Assembly (NCBI GenBank): GCA_002069025.1
Contig: MWBK01000120.1
Coordinates: 13,566 to 77,565 of the forward strand
Length of the DNA: 64,000 nucleotides
Reading direction: 5' to 3'
Origin: Bacteroidetes bacterium ADurb.Bin302
GTDB lineage: Bacteria > Bacteroidota > Bacteroidia > Bacteroidales > Paludibacteraceae
Below the pieces are notes generated by a model. The model saw only the letters and a list, made by a program, of their open reading frames with translations, did not search any database and was not told the DNA's origin. Positions 36,303-45,733 of this stretch are shown piece after piece; position 1 is the first letter of the stretch; each line of letters begins with the position of its first letter. Both the position numbers and the translations under genes were made by a program.

Positions 36303-37331
36303 AGCAAAAAACAAATAAAAATAGACCCACTCATCGCAGCTATATCAGCAGGAAATTGCGCAATTGTTAAACCATCAGAATTATCACCTGCCACATCTAA
36401 ACTTATAGGAGATATTATAAGCAATAATTTTGAACAATCATATATAGCAGTTGCAGAAGGAGGTAAAGAAATTAGCGAAGCCCTATTGTCAGAACAATTT
36501 GATTACATATTTTTTACAGGAGGCACTTCTATAGGACGAATAGTGATGCAAAAAGCTGCAGAAAACTTGACTCCCGTTACACTTGAATTAGGAGGAAAAA
36601 GCCCTTGCATTATTGACAAAAGCGCAGATATAGAACTTGCAGTAAAACGCATTTTATTTGGTAAAATAATTAATTCGGGACAAACCTGTGTTGCACCCGA
36701 TTACTTGCTTGTGCATGCCGATATAAAAGACAAAATTAAAGATGCATTCGTTAAATACAGCACAAAGATGCTAGGAAAAAATGCATTAGAAAACAAATCA
36801 TATCCGCGTATAATTAATAGGCGTCATTTTGACAGATTAGTTGCATATTTACAAGATGGTGAAATTATATCAGGAGGTGAATATCGTACAGACACACTTC
36901 AAATAAGCCCTACCTTACTATCTGTAAATGGTTTAAGTAGTAAAGTTATGGAAGAAGAAATTTTTGGTCCAATACTTCCTATAATCACATACAGCAGCAC
37001 AAACGAAGCTATCAATATAATCAATTCCAGACCCAAGCCATTGGCATTATATTTATTTACAACAAACTCAAGTGTAGATTCTAATGTTATAAAAAATGTA
37101 TCATTTGGAGGAGGATGCATTAATGATACTATCATACATCTTGCATCGCCTAAACTACCATTTGGAGGAGTTGGAAGTAGTGGTATGGGCTCATATCACG
37201 GGAAATACGGATTTGACACCTTCAGCCATCACAAAAGCATCTTAAAAAAAGCTAATTGGCTAGATTTACCGTTCAGATATCCCCCATTCAGCAAAATCAA
37301 ATTGCAACTAATAAAATTATTCTTGGGATAA
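36303..37331 (+). pseudogene. Aldehyde dehydrogenase, 5'-truncated
   Basis: The frame opens after a TGA at 36300-36302 and reads KIDPLIAAISAGNCAIVKPS, the middle of the NAD-binding domain of class-3-like aldehyde dehydrogenases. It continues through FTGGTSIGR, LELGGKSPCI (general-base Glu), SGQTCVAPDY (nucleophilic Cys), EEEIFGPILP and PFGGVGSSGMGSYHGKYG to a complete C-terminus. About 100-120 N-terminal residues, including the NYPF segment, are missing and no start fits. An internal ATG at 36486 would give only 281 aa without the NAD site. It is therefore most likely a non-functional remnant. Confidence 0.75.
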
Positions 37332-37358
37332 AAAAACAAAAAATCATTGAGATAAGAA

Positions 37359-38717
37359 TCAACATGTTTTATAATATGCTGACTCTAACTCGTTTATACG
37401 TTTCCTGTATCTGATATGAAATAAAATTGCAGCTACTCCTAATCCGAATACGAACCCTAACCAAATGCCTGCAGCCCCCATTTTAAAGACAAATGCAAAT
37501 ATATATCCTATTGGAAGATTAATACAGATATATGATATGAAAGCATATATTACAGGGCGTTTTACATCGGTCAAGCCTCTTAAGATTCCTATTCCTACAG
37601 ATTGCATTCCATCAAACAATTGAAACAAGCCGACAAATAATAATAACTGTGCTGCAAGTTCAATAACTGCTGCGTCTTCGGTAAATGCGATTGGTATTAT
37701 ATATCTGAAACTCAATATTAATAATCCCAGAATAAAATTAGTTGCTAAACATAGATGGATTGAAGCTGATGCAGCCATCCGCAATGCTTTAAAATCGCGT
37801 AAACCCAATTGATGACTAACTCTAATGGTTGTTGCAGTAGATATGCCTAAAACTACCATAAACGCTATGGTTGAAATATTTTGAGCAATTTGATGTGATG
37901 CCAAAGGGACAGCCCCAAGCCAACCTACCATTATCGCAGAAAAAGCAAATGCAGATATTTCAAGTACCATTTGACCCGCAATAGGCAAACCAAGCGAGTG
38001 CAATTCTCTTAATACTTTAAACGAAAATACTTTTTTGCCGAATCGATTAAAAAACATCCACCAATCTGTTTTTTTACGTATAATAATCAGAAACATTATT
38101 GGCATCAGCACTCTTGAAAGTAATGTTGCAACACCGGCTCCTATTATTCCCCACTTAGGGAATCCGTAAGTACCGAATATCAAGAAATAATTTAATACGA
38201 TATTTACAATATTGCAAATTATTGTAATAATCATAGCATGTTTAGTGCTTCCAAGACCTTCGAGAAATTGCTTAAAGAAACAGAAAATCAAAAATGGGAA
38301 TAAACTTATCACTAAAAGTATATAGTAAGGCTTAGCTAATTTCACTACATCAGGTTCTTGCCCCATGTCATCCATAAATGGATATAGCGCGAATAATAAT
38401 GCTGAAATTACTATAGCGGTCAAAATCACTTGTAACAACGAATTTTGAAGATATGACGTAAGTTTTGTATGCTCGCCTTGAACGTATGCCTGACCTATTA
38501 GTGGTGTTGATGCCATAGTTATCCCGATTGAGAAAAGCATCCCAATAATAAAAATTGTATTTGCAAAAGAAACGGCTGCTAATTCGACCGTACCGAGATG
38601 CCCAACCATAATGTTATCAGCAAGTTGCGTAATAGAACCTCCAAGTTGCGAAAGTACTACCGGTCCGGCAATCCTCAAATTCCTTTTATAATATGGTAAA
38701 TAATCTTCAAAAGTCAT
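37359..38717 (-). CDS. MATE family efflux transporter
   Basis: A 452-aa, 12-helix cation- or drug-coupled exporter of the MatE/NorM type. The two MatE halves start at about residues 15 (AGPVVLSQLGGSITQLADNI) and 240 (SLGLPIAGQMVLEISAFAFS). MVGHLGTVELAAVSFAN and MVGWLGAVPLASHQIAQNIS are the paired family motifs. The ATG at 38717 is preferred over a GTG two codons upstream. A TACCTTTG box (38730-38723) ends only 5 nt before the ATG, so the mRNA may be leaderless. It is divergent from purT. The substrate cannot be inferred. Confidence 0.9.
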   Translation of the reverse strand: MTFEDYLPYYKRNLRIAGPVVLSQLGGSITQLADNIMVGHLGTVELAAVSFANTIFIIGMLFSIGITMASTPLIGQAYVQGEHTKLTSYLQNSLLQVILTAIVISALLFALYPFMDDMGQEPDVVKLAKPYYILLVISLFPFLIFCFFKQFLEGLGSTKHAMIITIICNIVNIVLNYFLIFGTYGFPKWGIIGAGVATLLSRVLMPIMFLIIIRKKTDWWMFFNRFGKKVFSFKVLRELHSLGLPIAGQMVLEISAFAFSAIMVGWLGAVPLASHQIAQNISTIAFMVVLGISTATTIRVSHQLGLRDFKALRMAASASIHLCLATNFILGLLILSFRYIIPIAFTEDAAVIELAAQLLLFVGLFQLFDGMQSVGIGILRGLTDVKRPVIYAFISYICINLPIGYIFAFVFKMGAAGIWLGFVFGLGVAAILFHIRYRKRINELESAYYKTC

Positions 38718-38722
38718 GGGCA

Positions 38723-38730
38723 CAAAGGTA
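38723..38730 (-). promoter_or_regulatory. Predicted -7 box of the MATE gene
   Basis: TACCTTTG on the minus strand, 5 nt before the ATG at 38717. A -33 element is not obvious. Confidence 0.4.
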
Positions 38731-38783
38731 GTTCTATTTGAGAGAAAAATAATAACTTTACAGCCATTATAAAATCAAAAAAT

Positions 38784-39974
38784 ATGTTGGAATTAGGTAC
38801 TACATTATCTCCTATCGGCAAAAAAGCTTTACTTTGCGGCTCGGGAGAATTAGGAAAGGAAGTTGCAATTGAATTACAACGATATGGCATTGAGGTAATA
38901 GCTGTTGATAGATACAAGAATGCTCCTGCTATGCAAATCGCACATAGATCGCATGTGATTTCAATGTTAGACGGCAATGCACTGCGCTCGGTTATTGAGC
39001 AAGAAAAACCTGATTACATAATTCCGGAGGTCGAAGCCATAGCTACTAAAACCCTTGTTGAACTCGAAAAAGAAGGATATAATGTAATTCCTACAGCGAA
39101 TGCAGCTTTCTTAACCATGAATCGAGAAGGTATTCGCAAACTAGCTGCAGAACAATTAGGTTTACCAACATCAAAATATCTTTTTGCCGATACATACGAA
39201 GAATTTAACACTGCAATTAAAGAGATCGGTATTCCATGTGTTGTAAAACCAATTATGAGTTCTTCCGGGCATGGTCAAAGTGTTATAAAAAAAGCACAAG
39301 ATATTGACATAGCATGGCATAATGCACAAGAAGGAGGACGCTCAGGAGCAGGTAGAGTTATTGTAGAGGGTTTTGTACCTTTCGATTATGAAATAACCTT
39401 ACTGACGGTTAGGCATTCGGGCGGAACAAGCTTTTTGCAACCGATAGGACATCATCAAGTTGATGGTGATTACAGAGAATCATGGCAACCTCAAGCTATG
39501 TCGGAAAAGTGCTTAAACCAAGCAAGAGAGATTGCGAAGAAGATTACAGATGCATTGGGAGGATGGGGTATTTTCGGTGTTGAATTATTTATTTGTAAGG
39601 ATAAGGTTTTATTTAGCGAAGTTTCACCAAGACCTCATGATACGGGAATGGTAACAATGATATCTCAAGATTTATCAGAATTTTCTCTACATGCACGTGC
39701 AGTACTCGGACTTCCTATTCCAAGCATACGCTTTTATCGTCCATCTGCATCAAAAGCGATTGTTGTTGAGGGAGATACGGACAAAGTTATATTCTCCGGT
39801 CTTGAAGATGTACTTAACGAAGAAGATGTACAAATAAGAATCTTTGGCAAACCTGAAGTAAAAGGGCATCGCCGACTTGGTGTTATTTTAGCATCAGCAA
39901 ATACAGTAGACGAAGCCAAAGCAAAGGCTGAAAGAGCATACAAAAAGCTAAAAGTAAAAATTTTAGCAAGATAA
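38784..39974 (+). CDS. purT: Formate-dependent phosphoribosylglycinamide formyltransferase
   Basis: ATP-grasp enzyme of purine synthesis that formylates GAR using formate and ATP rather than formyl-tetrahydrofolate. The 396-aa product shows [17 protein letters not shown] near the N-terminus, PEVEAIAT, the ATP-grasp loop [29 protein letters not shown], the metal-binding [20 protein letters not shown] and [10 protein letters not shown], and a C-terminal domain with GHRRLGV. It lies divergently from the MATE gene and ends at a strong bidirectional terminator. Confidence 0.96.
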   Translation: MLELGTTLSPIGKKALLCGSGELGKEVAIELQRYGIEVIAVDRYKNAPAMQIAHRSHVISMLDGNALRSVIEQEKPDYIIPEVEAIATKTLVELEKEGYNVIPTANAAFLTMNREGIRKLAAEQLGLPTSKYLFADTYEEFNTAIKEIGIPCVVKPIMSSSGHGQSVIKKAQDIDIAWHNAQEGGRSGAGRVIVEGFVPFDYEITLLTVRHSGGTSFLQPIGHHQVDGDYRESWQPQAMSEKCLNQAREIAKKITDALGGWGIFGVELFICKDKVLFSEVSPRPHDTGMVTMISQDLSEFSLHARAVLGLPIPSIRFYRPSASKAIVVEGDTDKVIFSGLEDVLNEEDVQIRIFGKPEVKGHRRLGVILASANTVDEAKAKAERAYKKLKVKILAR

Positions 39975-39983
39975 TTATATATC

Positions 39984-40029
39984 AAAAACGGCTATACATT
40001 GAGATTTAACTCATAGTATAGCCGTTTTT
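39984..40029. terminator. Bidirectional terminator between purT and topA
   Basis: AAAAACGGCTATAC (39984-39997) pairs with GTATAGCCGTTTTT (40016-40029), with partial pairing continuing into the loop. It is flanked by A and T runs. Confidence 0.88.
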
Positions 40030-40045
40030 TTAATCTATCTGAAAT

Positions 40046-42355
40046 TTATTTTTTTCTTCTCTTAGTCTCCTTTGCAGGTGCAGCTTCAATTATCTTCAAA
40101 CAATCTGCATAAGTCAATTCTTCAGCTTTTTTATCCTTAGGTAACTTGTAATTTTGTTTGTCTTTGCACAAATAAATTCCGTAACGGCCATTTAATAATT
40201 GCATAGATTTATCCTCATCAAACGACTTGAAAACTTTATTAGTTTCTGCTTCGCGCTTAGCTTTGATTAATTCAATAGCCTGTTCTTCTGTAATACTCAT
40301 TGGATCGACATCCTTGGTCAGCGAGAAGAATTTGCTGTCGTGCATAACATAGGGACCGAAACGACCTGTATTAGCCTTTATTTCTTTCCCTTCAAAATTT
40401 CCTACTAAACGTGGAAGTTTAAAAAGTTCAAGTACATCCTCTAAACTTACAGTTTCTATAGATTGTCCTTTTTGCAGCGATGCAAAAACAGGTTTATCGG
40501 TATCTGAAGCCGTGCCTAACTGAGCAACCGCACCAAAACGACCTATCTTAACCGATATTTGTCTGCCCGATTTAGGATCTTTACCTAAAATCCTCTCTCC
40601 GACTTTATGATCGGTATGCTCTTGCAAAGATGCATCAATCAATGGGTGAAATCCTTTATAGAAGATATCTATAGTCTTTTCCCACTGTGTTTTACCCTCT
40701 GCAACCTTATCTAAGTCTTTTTCTACTTTTGCAGTAAAATTGTAATCCACAATATTGCCAAAATTCTTTATCAAATAATCATTTACTACAGTACCTGTAT
40801 CTGTCGGGAACAATTTGTTTTTCTCGGTTCCGACTACTTCACTCAAGATTTCATCTTTTATAAGCCCCTTTGTAAGAATCAATTCGTTGTATTCACGCTT
40901 ATTTCCTTCTTTGTCAGACTTTATAACATACTCTCTATTTTGAATTGTACTTATTGTAGGAGCATAAGTTGAAGGACGTCCGATTCCGAGTTCTTCCATT
41001 TTTCTAACTAATGATGCTTCGGTATAACGTGGCGGACGCTGTGTAAAACGCTGTGTGCAAGCAATTTTCTTATATATTAATTCGTCTTTTATTTTAACCG
41101 AAGGCAAAATACGCATATCTCCGTCTTCTTCTTCATCGTCCTTCGATTCCATATAAACTTTCAAGAAACCATCAAACTTCAACACTTCGCCTGATGCAAT
41201 AAATTTGTCTTCGGAATCAGAAATTCCTATAATTACAGAGGTTTTTTCAAGTTCAGCATCAGCCATTTGTGATGCTATTGTCCTTTTCCAAATCAACTCA
41301 TACAAATACTGCTCTTGTTTCGTTCCTTCAATAGTGTGTGCCGACATATATGTAGGACGAATTGCCTCGTGAGCCTCTTGAGCACCTTTCGAGTTTGTAG
41401 TATATTGACGAACCTTACTGTATTTTTCGCCTGCAAATGCCAAGATTTCTTGTTTACCGGCATTAATTGCCAGCGAAGATAGGTTTACGGAGTCGGTTCT
41501 CATGTATGTTATCTTACCATCTTCGTACAGACGCTGAGCAATTCGCATTGTTTGAGAAACTGAATATCCTAATTTGCGTGATGCCTCTTGTTGTAAGGTT
41601 GAAGTTGTAAATGGTGGAGCAGGAGTACGTTTTGAAGGTTTTGTAGTAATATCTTCAATAGTAAAACTTGCATTTTTACATTTTTCTAAGAATGATTCAG
41701 CTGTAGCCTTATTCTTAAATCGATTTCCTAATTCTGCACGAATTTCCTCACCCAATTGTGTTTTAAATATTGCAGTTACACGATAAGATGCTTCCGGACG
41801 AAATTGTTGAATTTCGCGTTCGCGTTCAACAATTAAACGAACAGCAACAGATTGTACACGTCCTGCAGAAAGAGCCGGTTTAATCTTACGCCATAAAATA
41901 GGTGACAGTTCAAAACCTACTATGCGGTCGAGTACTCTACGAGCTTGTTGAGCATCAACCAAAGCTAAATCTATATTACGTGGATGCTCAATAGCTTCTA
42001 ATATCGCATTCTTTGTAATTTCGTGAAAAACAATTCGTTTGGTTGTTTTTGTATCTAATTTCAACTCTTCGGCCAAGTGCCATGCAATTGCTTCTCCTTC
42101 GCGGTCCTCATCGGATGCCAACCATACAGCCTCACTTTCTTTTACCTTTTTCTTTAAATCTGCAACCAATTTCTTTTTATCAGCAGGAACCTCATAAATA
42201 GGATGATAGTTTTTCTTAAAGTCAATACTGATGTCTTTCGTTTTTAAATCACGAATATGACCAAAACTCGAAGTAACATGATAATCTTTGCCTAAAAATT
42301 TTTCTATGGTCTTAGCTTTGGCAGGAGACTCAACAATGACTAAATTTTTACCCAT
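40046..42355 (-). CDS. topA: DNA topoisomerase I
   Basis: A type IA topoisomerase that relaxes negative supercoils. The product is 769 aa from MGKNLVIVESPAK (an ATG two codons upstream is possible). The TOPRIM domain has SPAKAKTIEKFLG and ASDEDREGEAIAWH. SAGRVQSVAVRLIVERE and the active-site region YMRTDSVNLS (catalytic Tyr near residue 285) follow. Instead of Cys4 zinc fingers, the C-terminus has TopA C-terminal repeats (for example GRFGPYVMHDSKFFSL and GRYGIYLCKDKQNYKLP) and a basic tail. This is the normal Bacteroidetes arrangement. A TACTTTTG box lies upstream. Confidence 0.96.
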   Translation of the reverse strand: MGKNLVIVESPAKAKTIEKFLGKDYHVTSSFGHIRDLKTKDISIDFKKNYHPIYEVPADKKKLVADLKKKVKESEAVWLASDEDREGEAIAWHLAEELKLDTKTTKRIVFHEITKNAILEAIEHPRNIDLALVDAQQARRVLDRIVGFELSPILWRKIKPALSAGRVQSVAVRLIVEREREIQQFRPEASYRVTAIFKTQLGEEIRAELGNRFKNKATAESFLEKCKNASFTIEDITTKPSKRTPAPPFTTSTLQQEASRKLGYSVSQTMRIAQRLYEDGKITYMRTDSVNLSSLAINAGKQEILAFAGEKYSKVRQYTTNSKGAQEAHEAIRPTYMSAHTIEGTKQEQYLYELIWKRTIASQMADAELEKTSVIIGISDSEDKFIASGEVLKFDGFLKVYMESKDDEEEDGDMRILPSVKIKDELIYKKIACTQRFTQRPPRYTEASLVRKMEELGIGRPSTYAPTISTIQNREYVIKSDKEGNKREYNELILTKGLIKDEILSEVVGTEKNKLFPTDTGTVVNDYLIKNFGNIVDYNFTAKVEKDLDKVAEGKTQWEKTIDIFYKGFHPLIDASLQEHTDHKVGERILGKDPKSGRQISVKIGRFGAVAQLGTASDTDKPVFASLQKGQSIETVSLEDVLELFKLPRLVGNFEGKEIKANTGRFGPYVMHDSKFFSLTKDVDPMSITEEQAIELIKAKREAETNKVFKSFDEDKSMQLLNGRYGIYLCKDKQNYKLPKDKKAEELTYADCLKIIEAAPAKETKRRKK

Positions 42356-42393
42356 GAGCATAATATTTTGAGAAAGTGGATGGAAATTCGGTG

Positions 42394-42427
42394 CAAAAGT
42401 AATAAAATTTATTTCGCTGCAAGCAAA
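42394..42427 (-). promoter_or_regulatory. Predicted topA promoter
   Basis: TTTG at 42427-42424, 22 nt, TACTTTTG at 42401-42394 on the minus strand; the ATG is about 39 nt downstream. The remaining bases to 42590 hold no recognisable gene or hairpin. Confidence 0.5.
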
Positions 42428-42594
42428 ATATATAATAATAAGGTGTAATACTCAATTATCTGAAATTTAAAATAAGAAGTGTGAAACGCAAAAAGCATAA
42501 AAAAATTGTAATTTCGCACTTGCTACTTGAATATATACTTCGGCAACATGCACAACTTTTTAAATACTCAACAAAAATGGAACAATAAATTAAT

Positions 42595-42602
42595 TATCTT
42601 TG
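42595..42602 (+). promoter_or_regulatory. Predicted promoter box of the TPR/barrel operon
   Basis: TATCTTTG followed by CGG, 88 nt upstream of the ATG at 42691. The -33 element is weak. Confidence 0.45.
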
Positions 42603-42690
42603 CGGTCGTTATAATAACACTATTAGGTTTTAAGACAATAAATTGCATCAATATTCGTTTAAATATTATGCACTAAAATCATATTTTGTA

Positions 42691-45600
42691 ATGAAATACA
42701 TCAGCCGTTTCGTTGTTTTGGCTCTTATGTGCGCTAGTCTTACTCCATGTATTGCACAAAGATCACCATTCGATAACACACAACATCGCCTCTTTTCCGA
42801 AGGGCAATCATTTTTCACCGAAAAAAATTACTCTGCATCTACACGATATTTAGAAGAGTATTTAAAAACTAATCCGGATGCCGAATCAGAAGAACTTAGA
42901 CAAGCTAAATATTATATTGCGATGTCTTCGTATATACTTCGAAAGGATGATGCACAATCAAAATTAGAAGCATATCAAGCCAGGTATCCATACTCTACTG
43001 ATAATGAACGTATCCATCTATACCTCGGCATTCTTGAGTTTGAGTCAGGCAAATACAAACCGGCGATTAAACATTTTGAACAAATAAAGGCTGCAGAATT
43101 AGATGAGGAAGAATTTTTGGAATTGCTATTTTATAAAGGATATGCATACGTAAAACAAGAGAGTTACGAAAAAGCAGCATACGAATTACAAGAATTACTT
43201 AAAAAACCGGAAAACAAATTCAGTCAAGCTGCAAGATATTATTATGGATTTTCGCAATATCGTTTGGAAAATTATGAAACAGCATACGAATATCTAAAAT
43301 CTGTTGAAGATCATCCTGATTTCCAAACGACAACACCATATATAATATGCCAATGTCTTTATAAAATGGACCGTTGCAGTGAATTGCAAAGCTATGGAAA
43401 AGCACTTCTAGACAAGGGAGGAAACAACAAAAATATAAATGATATTAAACATCTTCTTGGTGCATGCAGCTTTAAATCACAGAATTACGCTGATGCATTG
43501 GAATACTTGTCTTTATACAAAACAGCTACAAAGAAAATAAGTCGTGAAGATTGGTATATGTTAGGAATATCGGCATATAAAACAGATGATTTTAAAAATG
43601 CCATTGCCTATCTATCAAAAGCAACTAGCAAGGAAGACATATTAACACAAAACAGCTACTTCCATATAGCAATGGCTTACATTAAACTTGGCGACAAAAA
43701 GAACGCACGTATGGCATTTGAAGCCGCTGCAAGATACAAATATGATTCCGGTATCCAAGAAGATGCACTCTATAACTACGCTTTAGTTACTTACGAGATG
43801 TCTTTCTCTCCATTTAACGAATCCGTAGTTGCTTTCGAAAGATTTTTGAAATATTTCCCTAACTCTCAATACGTTCCAAAAGTATACGAATATCTACTAA
43901 ATGTGTACCTCACTACCAAAAACTATGATGCAGCTTATCAATCAATTCAGAATATTAAAAGTGATAATCCTGCTATCAAGGAAGCTGAGCAAAGAGTACT
44001 TTTCGGAATGGGAACGACAGCAGTTGCCAATCGTAAATACGGAGCTGCAGCCGAAAATTTTGAGACTATAATCAACAATAGATCATACAATTATGAGATT
44101 ACAGCACGAAGCTATTTTTGGTATGGAGAGTGCATGTATAAGATGAAGAAATATGATGAGGCAAAGAAAGCTTACGAAGGATACTTAAATAAAATAGGCA
44201 GTAAGAATGGTGATGAGTACTCTTTAGCTCATTACAATTTAGGCTATGTATACATTAAACAAAATGATTACAAAGAAGCAAATCTGTGGTTCCGTAAGTT
44301 CATCAATTTAGAGAGCGAAGATAAAGTTATGTTGGTCGATGCATGCAACAGAATTGGTGATTGTTATTTCCAAAACAGGCAATTTGACCAAGCAAAAAAT
44401 GCATACGAACAAGCTTCCCAATATGGTATCAAGATACAAGGTACAGATTATTCCCTATACCAGAAAGGTTTCGTCTGTGGTTTGCAAAAAGACTACAATC
44501 AGAAAATTACCATCATGCAAAGTCTTATCGCAGAGTATCCGAAATCAGAATGGGCTGATGACGCATTATTCGAGATAGGACGCGCTTATGTTGCTATTGA
44601 TAACAATGCAGATGCAATTACAACCTTCAATCGTATAAATAAAGAGTATCCAAAAACTAATTCTATTGTAAGGAAATCAAAACTCCAAATTGCCATGTTG
44701 CAATATAATGGAGGTGAAACAGACAAGGCAGTTAGCACTTACAAGAGCATTATATCTGAATATCCTAATACAGAAGAAGCAGAAACTTCACTTTCAACAT
44801 TAGAGAGTATACTAGTAGAAACAAATAGAGTAGAGGAATACACAGGCCTTACAAAATCATTAGGACGCGGATCTTCAACACAAGCCGATTCACTTATGTA
44901 CAAGGCAGCTGAAAAAGTCTACTTCAGAGACGAATTGGAAGAAGCGATAAACAGTTTTACAAAATATATTAATACATATCCGGAAGGGAAATACAATGCT
45001 TTAGCAAAATACTATATGGCTAATTGCTACTATCGTCAAAACGACAAAAGCACTGCTTTGTCATTGTACATTAGTTTGATTGACAATCCAAAAAATCCGA
45101 ATTTAGAAGAAACATTAGTAAGAACCGCTGCTATTAGTTACGATGAAAATAAACATGAAGAGGCATATAAGTATTTCTCACAATTATATGAGCTTGGCAG
45201 TAAGGATAATAAAAAAGCTGCAAGTATCGGTATGATGCGTTGTGCATACATGATTAATAATTATCAAGAAACTATTGATGCAGCAAACCGCATAGCAGAA
45301 CAATACGGAACTGATGCAGAATTAATGCTGGAAGTTGTCTACAAGCGTATGAAATCTTATATAAATACAGATAGACGCTCAGACGCAGCGAAAGACATAA
45401 CAACCTTAGCAAAAGATACTAGAAACGAATATGGTGCGGAAGCTAAATATCTAATGGCTGAAACTTATAAGATTAACAGTCAAAATGATGAGGCTGAAAA
45501 AGAAATATTCGATTTCATCGACAAAGGAACACCACACACCTATTGGTTGGCTAAATCATTTATACTTCTTTCTGACATCTATATTGAACAAGAAAATTAT

Positions 45601-45732
45601 TTTGAAGCGAAACAGTACTTGCTAAGTTTACAAGATAATTATAAAGAAGCAGATGAAGATATCAAGAAAGCAATTGCCGAACGTTTAGAAATAATTGAAA
45701 AACACGAAAATGAAACCGTATCTAACAATTAA
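42691..45732 (+). CDS. Exported tetratricopeptide-repeat protein
   Basis: 1013 aa from MKYISRFVVLALMCASLTPC-IAQ, a standard signal peptide. Essentially the whole mature protein is tandem TPR-like helices (for example YYIAMSSYILRKDDAQSKLE, FWYGECMYKMKKYDEAKKAY, HYNLGYVYIKQNDYKEANLW), including a gap-type repeat array as in YbgF/BamD-like proteins. It is probably a periplasmic or outer-membrane-attached scaffold. The next gene, an outer-membrane barrel protein, starts 1 nt after its stop, indicating tight coupling. A longer frame beginning 16 codons upstream adds no plausible signal sequence. The exact partner is unknown. Confidence 0.85.
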   Translation: MKYISRFVVLALMCASLTPCIAQRSPFDNTQHRLFSEGQSFFTEKNYSASTRYLEEYLKTNPDAESEELRQAKYYIAMSSYILRKDDAQSKLEAYQARYPYSTDNERIHLYLGILEFESGKYKPAIKHFEQIKAAELDEEEFLELLFYKGYAYVKQESYEKAAYELQELLKKPENKFSQAARYYYGFSQYRLENYETAYEYLKSVEDHPDFQTTTPYIICQCLYKMDRCSELQSYGKALLDKGGNNKNINDIKHLLGACSFKSQNYADALEYLSLYKTATKKISREDWYMLGISAYKTDDFKNAIAYLSKATSKEDILTQNSYFHIAMAYIKLGDKKNARMAFEAAARYKYDSGIQEDALYNYALVTYEMSFSPFNESVVAFERFLKYFPNSQYVPKVYEYLLNVYLTTKNYDAAYQSIQNIKSDNPAIKEAEQRVLFGMGTTAVANRKYGAAAENFETIINNRSYNYEITARSYFWYGECMYKMKKYDEAKKAYEGYLNKIGSKNGDEYSLAHYNLGYVYIKQNDYKEANLWFRKFINLESEDKVMLVDACNRIGDCYFQNRQFDQAKNAYEQASQYGIKIQGTDYSLYQKGFVCGLQKDYNQKITIMQSLIAEYPKSEWADDALFEIGRAYVAIDNNADAITTFNRINKEYPKTNSIVRKSKLQIAMLQYNGGETDKAVSTYKSIISEYPNTEEAETSLSTLESILVETNRVEEYTGLTKSLGRGSSTQADSLMYKAAEKVYFRDELEEAINSFTKYINTYPEGKYNALAKYYMANCYYRQNDKSTALSLYISLIDNPKNPNLEETLVRTAAISYDENKHEEAYKYFSQLYELGSKDNKKAASIGMMRCAYMINNYQETIDAANRIAEQYGTDAELMLEVVYKRMKSYINTDRRSDAAKDITTLAKDTRNEYGAEAKYLMAETYKINSQNDEAEKEIFDFIDKGTPHTYWLAKSFILLSDIYIEQENYFEAKQYLLSLQDNYKEADEDIKKAIAERLEIIEKHENETVSNN

Positions 45733-45733
45733 T

